The notes: generated by a model not told the origin, from the letters alone. Numbered from the stretch's first letter, positions 6,067 through 13,486 are shown. The stretch: DNA of 35,263 nt from an uncultured Clostridia bacterium (GCA_937916195.1 CALFTO010000022.1:1-35263), one strand, 5' to 3'. Translations and numbers: made by a program.

Positions 6067-8547
6067 TTAGAATGGATTTACCTGAATATCGCCAATGTTT
6101 GGCGCATAAGTAATTCTGTCATTAAAGCTATATGAACCGTCATTAGAAAGCTTGATTTCGTTATCGCCTGCTTCAAGATAAAGTACAACAGTTTTAGTCT
6201 TGTATGTTTCCCAACTGTATGTACTGCGGAAGAAATAATTACCACGATTTTCACCGTTTACGGTAAATGTAATGTATCTCTCAATAAGGTCAACATTGTA
6301 AGCGTGGAATCCGCCTTCTTCGTTGTTTGAGTACTCAATAGTGAAATTGTAATACCCGGCCTCTTTTACATTTATATTGAATGTAGCATAACTTTCCGTG
6401 TCAGAAGCAATCCAACCAATTCTCTTGCCACTCGTAGTATTCACATCATCTTCAATAGTTGCACCATTGTAAACAGAAATATCATAAAGAGGAGAGATAT
6501 AGTAGGCGGGGAAGTAGTTGTAAGAATTAATTTCAGTAATAACGGTATCATCATTAAATGTAATTTTGTTGTAACCACGATGTAAGAAAATTCTTCCGTT
6601 ACTTTCAATTGTGCTTGTAATACCATTTAGTGTAACATTCAAATCAGTATTGTTTTCGAGCGAAAGATAATAAATACGACTCTCTGTAACAATTACAGAA
6701 TAAGCATTTTCATTCACATCTTCATTTCTTGATTGTAATGGTGCAAAATAGACATTAAGATTTGTATCGTCAAATTCTGAAATATCAATAAAATCAAGTG
6801 TCAATATTGCATCATTAAGCACATTTATATGAATTGTGTTTTTACCTTTTTTGAGTTCAGCGGTAATTGTAACACATTCCATATATTCTTCTTTAATTGA
6901 AGAGGGGAATTCAATATTCTGTTCATCACCATTTATTGAAATCTGTGCATCAGCCGTAATTCTGCCTGTCTCAACTGCACCGTTAGCATAGACGAAGTCA
7001 ATGTCATACATTCCTGCTTCATCAACATCAACTGTGAATTCGATTGTACTATCCTTATCAAGTCCCTTAACTACCAAGCCCTTTGAACTTGCATATGAAA
7101 TCCATTCGGGTACCCAAGCGTTGCCTGTGAATACTGCATCTTCAGCCTCATAACGAACTGTTCTGTTTTCATTTTCGCTTTCTTCTTCATTGTCATAAGG
7201 TGTAATTTCAATGAAATATGCTTGACTTTCGGCTTCGCAGGGGAGAGTAAACTTAATTGCATTTCCCGAAACCTTGACAACCTCTGTCATACATTCCTCG
7301 GGGGTATAAACCGCACCGCCAAGACCCTTAAAATCAACATAATTAACCTTAACGGTTACCTTGTCGCCATTTTTAAAGTATTTCTCGTCAATATTTTCAA
7401 TTTTTATTTTGCTGTCTTCTGCACTTCCGCCTGCAAGCACATAGAACTTATTTTCGGCCTCGTCAAAGGATGCCATACCGATAAATCCCTTGTTGAAGAG
7501 AGGATATTTACCCTTAAGCCAGTTGCCGATATTACTGTGGAATAAATCCCATTCAGTAACTTCAAGTTCCTTGCCTTTCATATCAGCATAGAACTTGTAA
7601 ACCCAATAGTTTGAGTTAGGTGTAACATCATCAGCAACGGTTTCAGCAAGATTGTTTGCAAGTCGCCAATAAGCCACACAACCATAAATGTCGTCAGCCT
7701 CAAGTCGAGAAATCCATTTTACAGATTCGCCGGGGATACCGTTTGTCTGCATAAGTCCGTATTCCGAAATGCAGATTGGCATATGCGGGAGTCCCAATTC
7801 GTCACAAGTCTTGTAGAATTCGTCAAAACGATATTCCATCCAATAAATTGAATAATTAGGTTCACCGGCAAGCTCATGCCACACGAACATATCGGGCAAA
7901 CAGTTGTTTTCTTTGCAATATGTCAAAAATTCCTTATTCCAGTCATAGTTGTAACCGCAATGACCCGGTCCTGCAATTTTTGCGTCGGGATTTATTTCTT
8001 TAACCACATTGTATGTAGATGCCCAAGCGTCATAAAACTTATATCTGTTTTCTTCAACCCAATGGTCACCAAACCACACACCGTTGTCCATTTCGTTATA
8101 AATGCAGTAAACAAGCTTATCCTTGTATTCTGAATTCTCCATTTCGGTTACGGTTTTCTTAACTCTTTCATTGTAAAGCTCAAGACTGTCGAACTGATAA
8201 TACCAAGTGTCATACATATCCTGAGTATAAATGAAAAGATATTCGCCGCCCGCCTCTGTAAAGGTTTCTGCAACTTGATTAACATCACCGATTGGGTGCT
8301 GAAGTCCGCCTGCAGGCTTTGTAGCAAGAGTGTTTATACCGATACTTTCAGTTATTTCTGCAGTCGGCACATCATCTTCAGCCATTCCGTAAAGAAATCC
8401 CGCGGCTCTGCCCGTAAGCTCAGATTGCTGTGAAAAATCAATTGTCAAAGTAGGAATTTTGATAATCATAAATGCAATTCCTGCAATGATTGCTAATGAC
8501 AATACAGATATTCCAATTCCCAACAAAACTTTTTTGAATTTTTTCAT
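6067..8547 (-). CDS. Membrane-anchored clan GH-A glycoside hydrolase with two CBM6/35-like modules
   Basis: 826 residues. An N-terminal hydrophobic segment (about 7-30) without an obvious cleavage site suggests surface anchoring. The TIM-barrel part (about 50-330) has the clan GH-A pair: YCIYNEMDN (E152, acid/base) and ICISEYG (E262, nucleophile), about 110 residues apart. GH39-like is my best guess at family, but it is not certain. A beta-sandwich linker (about 350-450) is followed by a CBM6/35-like module beginning RYEAEDAVFTG (about 464-590), a short spacer domain, and a second similar module (about 690-826) with GYYNFTIEYSNNEEGG and YLEAGDNEIKLSNDG. It follows the TauE-type genes after 41 bases with an AGGTGG-like ribosome site and may be co-transcribed with them. 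It probably acts on extracellular plant or host glycans. Confidence 0.72.
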   Translation of the reverse strand: MKKFKKVLLGIGISVLSLAIIAGIAFMIIKIPTLTIDFSQQSELTGRAAGFLYGMAEDDVPTAEITESIGINTLATKPAGGLQHPIGDVNQVAETFTEAGGEYLFIYTQDMYDTWYYQFDSLELYNERVKKTVTEMENSEYKDKLVYCIYNEMDNGVWFGDHWVEENRYKFYDAWASTYNVVKEINPDAKIAGPGHCGYNYDWNKEFLTYCKENNCLPDMFVWHELAGEPNYSIYWMEYRFDEFYKTCDELGLPHMPICISEYGLMQTNGIPGESVKWISRLEADDIYGCVAYWRLANNLAETVADDVTPNSNYWVYKFYADMKGKELEVTEWDLFHSNIGNWLKGKYPLFNKGFIGMASFDEAENKFYVLAGGSAEDSKIKIENIDEKYFKNGDKVTVKVNYVDFKGLGGAVYTPEECMTEVVKVSGNAIKFTLPCEAESQAYFIEITPYDNEEESENENRTVRYEAEDAVFTGNAWVPEWISYASSKGLVVKGLDKDSTIEFTVDVDEAGMYDIDFVYANGAVETGRITADAQISINGDEQNIEFPSSIKEEYMECVTITAELKKGKNTIHINVLNDAILTLDFIDISEFDDTNLNVYFAPLQSRNEDVNENAYSVIVTESRIYYLSLENNTDLNVTLNGITSTIESNGRIFLHRGYNKITFNDDTVITEINSYNYFPAYYISPLYDISVYNGATIEDDVNTTSGKRIGWIASDTESYATFNINVKEAGYYNFTIEYSNNEEGGFHAYNVDLIERYITFTVNGENRGNYFFRSTYSWETYKTKTVVLYLEAGDNEIKLSNDGSYSFNDRITYAPNIGDIQVNPF

Positions 8548-8588
8548 AAAATCCCACCTAAATATTTAGATAGAATAATTTTACCATA

Positions 8589-8954
8589 TTATTTCTTTTT
8601 CTTCAATCTTAAAACGGAAGAAACACCCATAAAAATCAGAAATACCGCGAAGATTTTTGCAAGATAATCGGTGGGCATATTTTTAAGTATAAAGCTTGCA
8701 GGTATTGCACCGCAAACTCCGCCGAGAATAACAGGCAGAATAGCTTTATAATCAATCTGCTTTTTAACTGTATAAATAATAGTGGCAAGAATAGCACAGG
8801 GGATAAAGAATACAAGGTTTATACCTTGCGCCTTTAACTGTGGAGTATCCATAAAAACAGCAAGATAAATAATTAAAACTCCGCCACCGCCAAAGCCCAT
8901 TGCACCGATTAAACCCGACAAAAACCCCGCGATAATTGAAATTATTGTACTCAT
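8589..8954 (-). CDS. Half-size TauE/SafE (TSUP) family transporter subunit
   Basis: 121 residues, one repeat unit of the TauE/SafE family, which normally has two such units in about 250 residues. About four membrane helices; the N-terminal signature GLIGAMGFGGGGVLI is the Gly-rich motif of the family, and the protein ends LRLKKKK (positive-inside). It overlaps the preceding half-transporter gene by four bases (ATGA), so the two are surely co-translated and probably form a heteromer. TSUP proteins export or import sulfite, sulfoacetate and other organic anions; the substrate here is unknown. Confidence 0.85.
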   Translation of the reverse strand: MSTIISIIAGFLSGLIGAMGFGGGGVLIIYLAVFMDTPQLKAQGINLVFFIPCAILATIIYTVKKQIDYKAILPVILGGVCGAIPASFILKNMPTDYLAKIFAVFLIFMGVSSVLRLKKKK

Positions 8955-9301
8955 TTAAAGAATAACCTCACTCCCGCCCAAATCATAAACAACGCAAAAA
9001 TGATAGTAAGAAATTTGTTTGAGGTCTTTTTTATAACAAAAGTGCCGAGCACACTACCCAAAAGTCCGGGGATTAAATAAATATAGGTGTCTGAAATTGC
9101 AACACTACCATTAATAAGGTAAATCACAGCACTGATAATTGTTATAGGTAGAATTGTAGCAACCGCGTTTATTTGAGACTGCTTTTGGTCCATTCCCATC
9201 TTTTTATATAATGGTACAGTCAACATTCCGCCACCCGCACCTAAAGTCACATTCACAACACCAATACACAACCCCGCCAAAAACTTCTTCACGCCACTCA
9301 T
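8951..9301 (-). CDS. Half-size TauE/SafE (TSUP) family transporter subunit
   Basis: 116 residues, the partner half of the downstream gene. It carries the same Gly-rich entry motif (VTLGAGGGMLTVPLY) followed by KKMGMDQKQSQINAVATI, typical of the first repeat of TauE/SafE proteins. About four membrane helices. A GAGGTG ribosome site lies before the ATG at 9301. First gene of the apparent operon of two half-transporters and the large glycosidase. The next 290 bases upstream hold repeats rather than a clear promoter. Confidence 0.85.
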   Translation of the reverse strand: MSGVKKFLAGLCIGVVNVTLGAGGGMLTVPLYKKMGMDQKQSQINAVATILPITIISAVIYLINGSVAISDTYIYLIPGLLGSVLGTFVIKKTSNKFLTIIFALFMIWAGVRLFFK

Positions 9302-9380
9302 AATTACACCTCGTTATATTTTTACCTAAAAAACAGAAAATTATAAAATGAAGAGTGGAACTTCTGCTGTTTTAATGCAA

Positions 9381-9420
9381 AGTGCAAAATGCAAAACGCA
9401 AAGTGAAGGGTCTGAGACGT
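9381..9420 (+). repeat. Short interspersed repeat, copy A (inverted relative to 11511-11558)
   Basis: Runs AGTGCAAAATGCAAAACGCA then AAGTGAAGGGTCTGAGACGT. The reverse complement of 11511-11558 matches it over nearly its whole length, apart from three substitutions and an 8-base insertion. It lies between the TauE-type operon and the XRE regulator. The remainder of 9302-9559 holds only a perfect hairpin at 9464-9485 and a 14-base palindrome at 9532-9545. Confidence 0.7.
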
Positions 9421-9463
9421 TTATTATATAATATCACTAATATACAACTGATAGCCTTGTAGG

Positions 9464-9485
9464 GTCGGGTCTCCGTGCCCGACCG
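9464..9485. repeat. Intergenic GC-rich hairpin (GGTCGGG/CCCGACC)
   Basis: Seven-base-pair perfect stem (9464-9470 with 9479-9485) with an eight-base loop, in a locally GC-rich patch unlike its surroundings. There is no T-run, so it is not a terminator. It resembles small extragenic repeats that recur in Clostridia genomes. Confidence 0.5.
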
Positions 9486-9559
9486 TGAGTATACACAACA
9501 AATAACTTGTTTTTAGAAAAATTCAAATATTAGTTGAATTCAACTCTACAACAAAGTTA

Positions 9560-9588
9560 TTGTAAAACTCCAAAATTCACGCTATCAT
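9560..9588 (+). promoter_or_regulatory. Sigma-A-type promoter of the XRE regulator at 9628
   Basis: TTGTAA (9560-9565), a 17-base spacer and TATCAT (9583-9588). The predicted start falls at about 9595, inside the palindrome at 9593-9606. Confidence 0.65.
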
Positions 9589-9592
9589 TTAC

Positions 9593-9606
9593 TTGTAACG
9601 TTACAA
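9593..9606. promoter_or_regulatory. Operator-like palindrome at the XRE start site
   Basis: Perfect 14-base palindrome TTGTAACGTTACAA covering the predicted transcription start and ending 9 bases before the ribosome site. The position suits autorepression by the XRE protein encoded just downstream. The same half-sites TTGTAA and TTACAA recur at 34117-34132 before the other XRE gene. Confidence 0.65.
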
Positions 9607-9627
9607 AAATACTATGAGGTGATTTTA

Positions 9628-10722
9628 ATGACAATTTATTTTGGTGAAAACCTTAAAAAATTCCGAAAAGAAAAAGAAATGACCCAAGAAACCCTTGCTG
9701 ATTTCTTAGGTGTGTCTTTTCAGGCAGTAAGCAAATGGGAAAGGGGAGAAACTTATCCCGATATAACAATGCTTCCCGTAATTGCATCATTTTTTAGTGT
9801 GTCAACCGATGATTTGCTCGGCGTTGACAAAGTACAGAAAGAGGAAAAAATCAACGAGTATCTGAATTTTTATGATAAAATGAGATTAAAAGATACTCCA
9901 TTAACATTTGATACATTCAAGAAAGCAGTTAAAGAATTTCCGGGTGAATTTAGTATTCTTGTTCGTTATATGGAACTCCTGATGGCAGAGAAAACCACTA
10001 AGGATTTACCTGAATACGAAAAAGTATCGCAAGAATTAATAATGATTTACGACAATATTCAAAATCATTGTACAGATGATAGTGTCAGAATGTGGTCGAA
10101 GCGTCTTATCTGTCAACATTTACACACAAAGTCATATTATACAGGCATTGAAAGTTATCAGGAACAGGCAGAAAAAATTCTTGAAGAAATGCCTGATATG
10201 GTAAATACAAGAGAATATCTTTCTACAATGCTTATACCCGACATAGAGAAGCATTATGTGGCTTGTAGTCACGCAATAGAAACTCATTTGTATTTACTTT
10301 CAAATGCAATCGACCACTATTGCTTTTACGATGAAAATTTTTCACCCGAGTATAAAATAGAAGCAATCAACAAAATGCTTTCAATCCAAAATATATTTTA
10401 TACTGATAGTAATTACGGAAAATTGTGGCTGCACAGAATTTATGACTATGGTCATTTAGGCCATTTGTATTTTGCACTCGGCGACAATGAAAAAGCACTT
10501 GAATATCTTAAAATAAGTGCTGAATACGCAAAGAAATATGATGAACTGCCACAAATTTCTGGAAGAACAGCACAGTTTTTTGAGGGAAGAACATACGAAA
10601 AAACACTCCGTGGTAAAACAATGTGCGAGCGTATGAAAATCCTTATGACAGAACGCTATCCGTTAACAGATGAATTCAAAACAACACCCGAATTTAAAGA
10701 AATAATAAAAATGTTAGAATAA
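9628..10722 (+). CDS. XRE-family transcriptional regulator with TPR-like C-terminal region
   Basis: 364 residues from the ATG at 9628; GAGGTG (9616-9621) at six bases decides this over the GTG at 9619. The N-terminal helix-turn-helix (about 5-60) has the recognition segment FQAVSKWERGETYPDI. The long C-terminal region is all-helical, and AALFALGDNEKALEYLKISAEYA-type text near residues 285-310 (seen as YFALGDNEKALEYL) looks like a TPR repeat, as in sensory XRE proteins that respond to peptides or partner proteins. The ligand is unknown. Promoter and a palindromic operator-like site precede it. It is monocistronic; a terminator follows after a short GC-rich repeat. Confidence 0.85.
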   Translation: MTIYFGENLKKFRKEKEMTQETLADFLGVSFQAVSKWERGETYPDITMLPVIASFFSVSTDDLLGVDKVQKEEKINEYLNFYDKMRLKDTPLTFDTFKKAVKEFPGEFSILVRYMELLMAEKTTKDLPEYEKVSQELIMIYDNIQNHCTDDSVRMWSKRLICQHLHTKSYYTGIESYQEQAEKILEEMPDMVNTREYLSTMLIPDIEKHYVACSHAIETHLYLLSNAIDHYCFYDENFSPEYKIEAINKMLSIQNIFYTDSNYGKLWLHRIYDYGHLGHLYFALGDNEKALEYLKISAEYAKKYDELPQISGRTAQFFEGRTYEKTLRGKTMCERMKILMTERYPLTDEFKTTPEFKEIIKMLE

Positions 10723-10736
10723 GTAGGGCGGGGGCT
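10723..10736 (+). repeat. Short GC-rich extragenic repeat, copy 1
   Basis: GTAGGGCGGGGGCT directly after the XRE stop codon; the identical 14 bases occur at 18922-18935, again right after a gene. In both places the following bases make it part of a GC-rich inverted repeat. Confidence 0.55.
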
Positions 10737-10752
10737 TGCTACCGCTGAAAAT

Positions 10753-10784
10753 AAAAAAGAGGCTGTTTTAAACAACCTCTTTTT
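10753..10784. terminator. Bidirectional terminator between the XRE and TRIC genes
   Basis: Inverted repeat with arms AAAAAGAGGCTGTT and AACAACCTCTTTTT (one mismatched pair), A-tract left and T-tract right. It serves the convergent plus-strand XRE gene and minus-strand channel gene. Confidence 0.75.
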
Positions 10785-10787
10785 AAA

Positions 10788-11426
10788 TCACTTTATCGCT
10801 TTCGGCATATTCCATTTAAAAATCATTGCAAGTAATCGTAAAATGAATGTAACAGAAACACCGGCAACAATTGCAATTCCGTCATTAATTTCAAACAGAT
10901 GTAAAACATAATAAACACTTGAACCCCAAATGGCCGCGATTGCGTAAATTCGTTTTACAAGCACAAAGGGGATTGACATTGTAAGCACATCACGGATAAT
11001 ACCGCCACCGATACAGGTTATAACACCGCAAGAAATTGTGATGACTGCATCATTTACAAATCCGTGCTCAATACCGACTTTTGTACCCATAACTGCAAAA
11101 ATGCCAAGACCCAATGCGTCGAATATATCGTTTATATGCTCAATCTTTGTCTCGTTTTCAAGATATGTCTTGCTGTATTTTCTCGCAATAAGAAAAACAA
11201 TAACAGATACCACAACACAAAGCAAAAGATACCATTTAAGACCAAAAATAGCGGGCGGTGTAAAGCTGAAAATCATATCTCGTAAAAGTCCACCGCCAAG
11301 AGCCGTTAAAATTGCAAGAAGCATAACACCGAAAAGGTCGGTTTTTCGTCTTATCGCCACCATTGCTCCCGAAACTGAAAAGGCAATAACACCTATTACT
11401 TCAATAACAGTTGAAAATATTTCCAT
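10788..11426 (-). CDS. Trimeric intracellular cation channel (TRIC/UPF0126, YicG-like) family protein
   Basis: 212 residues, the normal length. Two homologous UPF0126 repeats of three helices each, about residues 6-85 and 95-170, plus a seventh C-terminal helix. Both repeats show the glycine signature before RD: LGGGLLRDMIF in the first and IGGGIIRDVLT in the second, which line the pore in bacterial TRIC channels. VSGAMVAIRRKTDLFGV in helix 1 is also typical. Likely a plasma-membrane K+ or other monovalent cation channel; physiological role in bacteria is unknown. The minus-strand ATG is preceded by an AGGGG ribosome site. The gene is monocistronic between repeats. Confidence 0.9.
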   Translation of the reverse strand: MEIFSTVIEVIGVIAFSVSGAMVAIRRKTDLFGVMLLAILTALGGGLLRDMIFSFTPPAIFGLKWYLLLCVVVSVIVFLIARKYSKTYLENETKIEHINDIFDALGLGIFAVMGTKVGIEHGFVNDAVITISCGVITCIGGGIIRDVLTMSIPFVLVKRIYAIAAIWGSSVYYVLHLFEINDGIAIVAGVSVTFILRLLAMIFKWNMPKAIK

Positions 11427-11510
11427 TATAAAAACCCCTATATAATGTACTTTTATAATGTAATATTAACATGAAATTTTGTAACAGTAAAGAGATATTT
11501 GTTATATTTA

Positions 11511-11558
11511 GCGTCGCAGACCCTTAATTTTACACTTTGCTTTTTGCATTTTACACTT
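11511..11558 (-). repeat. Short interspersed repeat, copy B (inverted relative to 9381-9420)
   Basis: Its reverse complement reads AAGTGTAAAATGCAAAAAGC then AAAGTG, TAAAATTA, AAGGGTCTGCGACGC. Copy A lacks the 8 central bases. The right end touches the stop codon of the BofA-like gene. The two copies face each other across the XRE and TRIC genes. Confidence 0.7.
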
Positions 11559-11814
11559 AAATAAAACTATCGCACAACACCATCATAATAACTCCCGAAA
11601 TTCCGCCGACTGACGAAACACCTAATGTCCAAGCATTTACGGGAATATGTACCATAATATACTGCCCGATTAAATTCACCGCAAACAGTGCGCAAACACC
11701 CTGCAAAGCCGTCAATAAAAACGCTGTAAAAAATCGCTTGGATTTAATAAAAGCAATAACAATCACAATAATATAAAACGCAAAAATACAACCGAGAAAA
11801 ATTTTCGCAGACAT
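11557..11814 (-). CDS. BofA-like small membrane protein (pro-sigma-K processing inhibitor family)
   Basis: 85 residues with two to three hydrophobic segments. The C-terminal half, with NLIGQYIMVHIPVNAWTLG followed by SVGGISGVIMMVL, matches the BofA pattern of an Asn/Gly-rich helix, a short I-P-(I/V)-N turn and a final Gly-Pro-or-Ser-Gly helix. In Bacillus subtilis BofA holds the SpoIVFB protease inactive in the forespore membrane; homologues in many Clostridia sit near housekeeping genes and their exact role is less clear. The start ATG follows a GAGGTG ribosome site. Assignment rests on the C-terminal motif. Confidence 0.75.
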   Translation of the reverse strand: MSAKIFLGCIFAFYIIVIVIAFIKSKRFFTAFLLTALQGVCALFAVNLIGQYIMVHIPVNAWTLGVSSVGGISGVIMMVLCDSFI

Positions 11815-11910
11815 TAAAAATACACCTCACAAAATTTGGACATATTTATTTTTATTATTTCTCTGCTTATTTTATTCCACAATACATACAAATATAATTG
11901 AGGTGATTTT

Positions 11911-12078
11911 ATGAGCGAAATTAAGAAAACTTATGAGCAGTATTGCACAAATTTCGGTGCGAATGTGGTTATGGAAGAGATTTTAACTCTTGACGGTGGC
12001 AAGCAAATTCGTTGTACAAACGAGAATTGTCCGTCAAAAGACAAAGGGTGCCAAAACAAATTATTACAAAATTGTTGA
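11911..12078 (+). CDS. Small Cys-rich protein of 55 residues, function unknown
   Basis: An open frame from ATG 11911 to TGA 12078 with a good GAGGTG site (11900-11905) five bases upstream. It encodes 55 residues; the N-terminal 30 are mixed charge (MSEIKKTYEQYCTNFG), and the C-terminal part has four cysteines in the order C-x4-C-x6-C-x7-C (C35, C40, C47, C55), with CPSKDKGC in the centre and Cys as the last residue; C12 is a fifth. Such spacing could bind a metal or an Fe-S cluster. I do not recognise the family. It lies divergent from the BofA-like gene, and a promoter for the next gene starts 11 bases after its stop. Confidence 0.6.
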   Translation: MSEIKKTYEQYCTNFGANVVMEEILTLDGGKQIRCTNENCPSKDKGCQNKLLQNC

Positions 12079-12088
12079 TTTTATCATA

Positions 12089-12117
12089 TTGACCGTTTGA
12101 AGAAAACATAGTACAAT
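12089..12117 (+). promoter_or_regulatory. Sigma-A-type promoter upstream of the gene at 12171
   Basis: TTGACC (12089-12094), 17-base spacer, TACAAT (12112-12117). Predicted leader of about 47 bases. Confidence 0.65.
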
Positions 12118-12170
12118 AATAAGGCTAAAACAATTATAATCTAAATATTTATATACAGCGGTGAATTTTA

Positions 12171-12839
12171 ATGCAGAAAATTATTGATTCGGTTTTCGAT
12201 GTCATCGCATTCTCAAACGGTATCATTTATACAAAAAAGACCGTTCTTGAAAACGGCTCGGTCAAGGTTAATTTCTACGGATATGATATAAAAAGAATGC
12301 AGAAAACTCCTGTTACCAAAAGTGTTTATCTTCTTAATAAATACGGTGCAGAGTACAAAAAAATAGCAGAGCAGTTAGGCGACTATGTCTCTTGCGAGGC
12401 TGACACCTTACCCTCAAAGCAGGTGATTGTGGTTTACCCAAGCGGTGAAACAGGTCTTTTCTCGCCAGATGGTGAAATGCTTTGGTCAAGTGACTTGCAG
12501 TACCACGGTGGTGACATTTGCGGAGTTGTGGCAGACGGCAGACAAATCTGGAGTGTTGTGCCCAACAAAAACTGCGTTGTTTCTTATTCAATTTCACATA
12601 AAAAATTCAGTATGCGCATAGGCTCTGAAGAGTCAACCTCATTTAATAAGCCCGTTTCAATTTCAAAGTATGATAACGAATTATTTATCTGTAATGCGGG
12701 CTCAAATAAGGTGAGAACTATCAGCCTTCGTGATTATTCGGTTAACGATTTCCGCATTTTTGACGAGCCGGTTTATAAGTACTTACGCTCTTGCGGTAAA
12801 GAAATCGTAGTGCTTGAATCAGGCGTATATGTATTATAA
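12171..12839 (+). CDS. Hypothetical protein, possibly beta-propeller-like
   Basis: 222 residues; family not recognised. No signal peptide and no membrane segment, so probably cytoplasmic. Short alternating hydrophobic strands broken by turns recur about every 40 residues: VIVVYPSGETGLFSPDGEML, IWSVVPNKNCVVSYSISHKK, LFICNAGSNKVRTISLRDYS and IVVLESGVYVL. The phrase NAGSNKVRTISL is reminiscent of a blade of NHL/YVTN-type propellers, but only four to five blades would fit. A weak CGGTGA site lies six bases before the ATG. It is followed after 18 bases by the DUF1292 gene with an AAGGAG site, so the two are probably one transcript. Confidence 0.6.
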   Translation: MQKIIDSVFDVIAFSNGIIYTKKTVLENGSVKVNFYGYDIKRMQKTPVTKSVYLLNKYGAEYKKIAEQLGDYVSCEADTLPSKQVIVVYPSGETGLFSPDGEMLWSSDLQYHGGDICGVVADGRQIWSVVPNKNCVVSYSISHKKFSMRIGSEESTSFNKPVSISKYDNELFICNAGSNKVRTISLRDYSVNDFRIFDEPVYKYLRSCGKEIVVLESGVYVL

Positions 12840-12857
12840 TATTAAGGAGTTTTTAAA

Positions 12858-13154
12858 ATGAGTGAAGAATTTAATCCCGACCTTGTGTCTGTAATTGACG
12901 AAAACGGTGTTGAGCATGTGTTTGAAGAGCTTGACCGTATTGAAACAGATAAGGCTAAATATGTAGCACTTCTTCCCGTATATGATGAGGCAGAAGAAAT
13001 CCTTGATGATGACGGCGAGCTTATTATTCTCAAGGTCTGTGAAGAAGACGGCGAAACATATCTTGAGCCAATTGAAGACGACAACGAATTCAACGAAATC
13101 GGCAAGATTTTTGAAGAGCGTCTTTCAGAAATGTTTGATTTTGACGAGGAATAA
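12858..13154 (+). CDS. DUF1292 domain-containing acidic protein
   Basis: 98 residues and strongly acidic, with Glu and Asp making up about a third of the chain. The DUF1292 pattern is clear: ISVIDENG-type start (seen as VSVIDENGVEHVFEELDRIE), then KYVALLPVYDEAEEILDDDG, LIILKV and a C-terminal FEERLSEMFDFDEE. Proteins of this kind (YrzB family in Bacillus) are common small cytoplasmic proteins of Firmicutes of unknown function. AAGGAG ribosome site nine bases before the ATG. The 6S RNA gene starts about 25 bases after its stop. Confidence 0.88.
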   Translation: MSEEFNPDLVSVIDENGVEHVFEELDRIETDKAKYVALLPVYDEAEEILDDDGELIILKVCEEDGETYLEPIEDDNEFNEIGKIFEERLSEMFDFDEE

Positions 13155-13177
13155 TCCTTAATTAAAACTAAATAATA

Positions 13178-13385
13178 ACTTCACCCTGCGAAGCCCGATA
13201 ACTGCGGACGATATTAACCCAACACACTATTAAAGGGAGCTTGTACTCGATTTCATTGGGAGCAGACCTCCCGTCTTTATGACGGACGAAGGGAGCACAG
13301 ATATGAACGGAGAGCACCCACCTGCTTAACATGCAGGTTAGTATTCACCGCAACCGACTTTGTGGGGGCTTTTTTAATTCGAAAT
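13178..13385 (+). ncRNA. ssrS: 6S RNA (RNA polymerase-binding regulatory RNA)
   Basis: About 200 bases with the 6S architecture. Closing stem: CCCTGCGAAG (13184-13193) pairs with CTTTGTGGGG (13368-13377), directly followed by C and a T-run (13380-13385). Next an inner stem with TGCGG/CCGCA, a large central bubble whose 3' side forms the small hairpin ACCTGC...GCAGGT (about 13320-13338), and a long apical arm ending in the hairpin CCGTC-TTTAT-GACGG. 6S RNA mimics an open promoter and sequesters sigma-70/sigma-A RNA polymerase in stationary phase. The call rests on fold and size, not on alignment. The exact 5' end is uncertain and no strong promoter was found; transcription could come from the DUF1292 region. 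Confidence 0.8.
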
Positions 13386-13457
13386 GCGAAATTTGAAATT
13401 CGAAATGTAGGAGCGATTTGCGAATCGCTCATTTCTTTGTCTTTTTGAGTAACAACA
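13386..13457. repeat. Extragenic AT-rich tandem-like stretch and GAGCGATT hairpin
   Basis: After the 6S RNA come near-repeats of GAAATTCGAAATG-type text, then a perfect eight-base-pair hairpin GAGCGATT-TGCG-AATCGCTC at about 13410-13429. There is no T-run of terminator quality after it. It looks like a small extragenic repeat; no gene seen. Confidence 0.5.
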
Positions 13458-13486
13458 TTGACAAATCTTGCTTTAAATGATATACT
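13458..13486 (+). promoter_or_regulatory. Strong sigma-A-type promoter before the gene at 13537
   Basis: TTGACA (13458-13463, perfect -35), 17-base spacer, TATACT (13481-13486). Start predicted near 13493, leader about 45 bases. Confidence 0.82.

Noticed and set aside
11038..11445. Plus-strand frame opposite the TRIC-type channel gene
   Set aside because: The channel has two glycine signatures and the right length; the opposite frame is its shadow.
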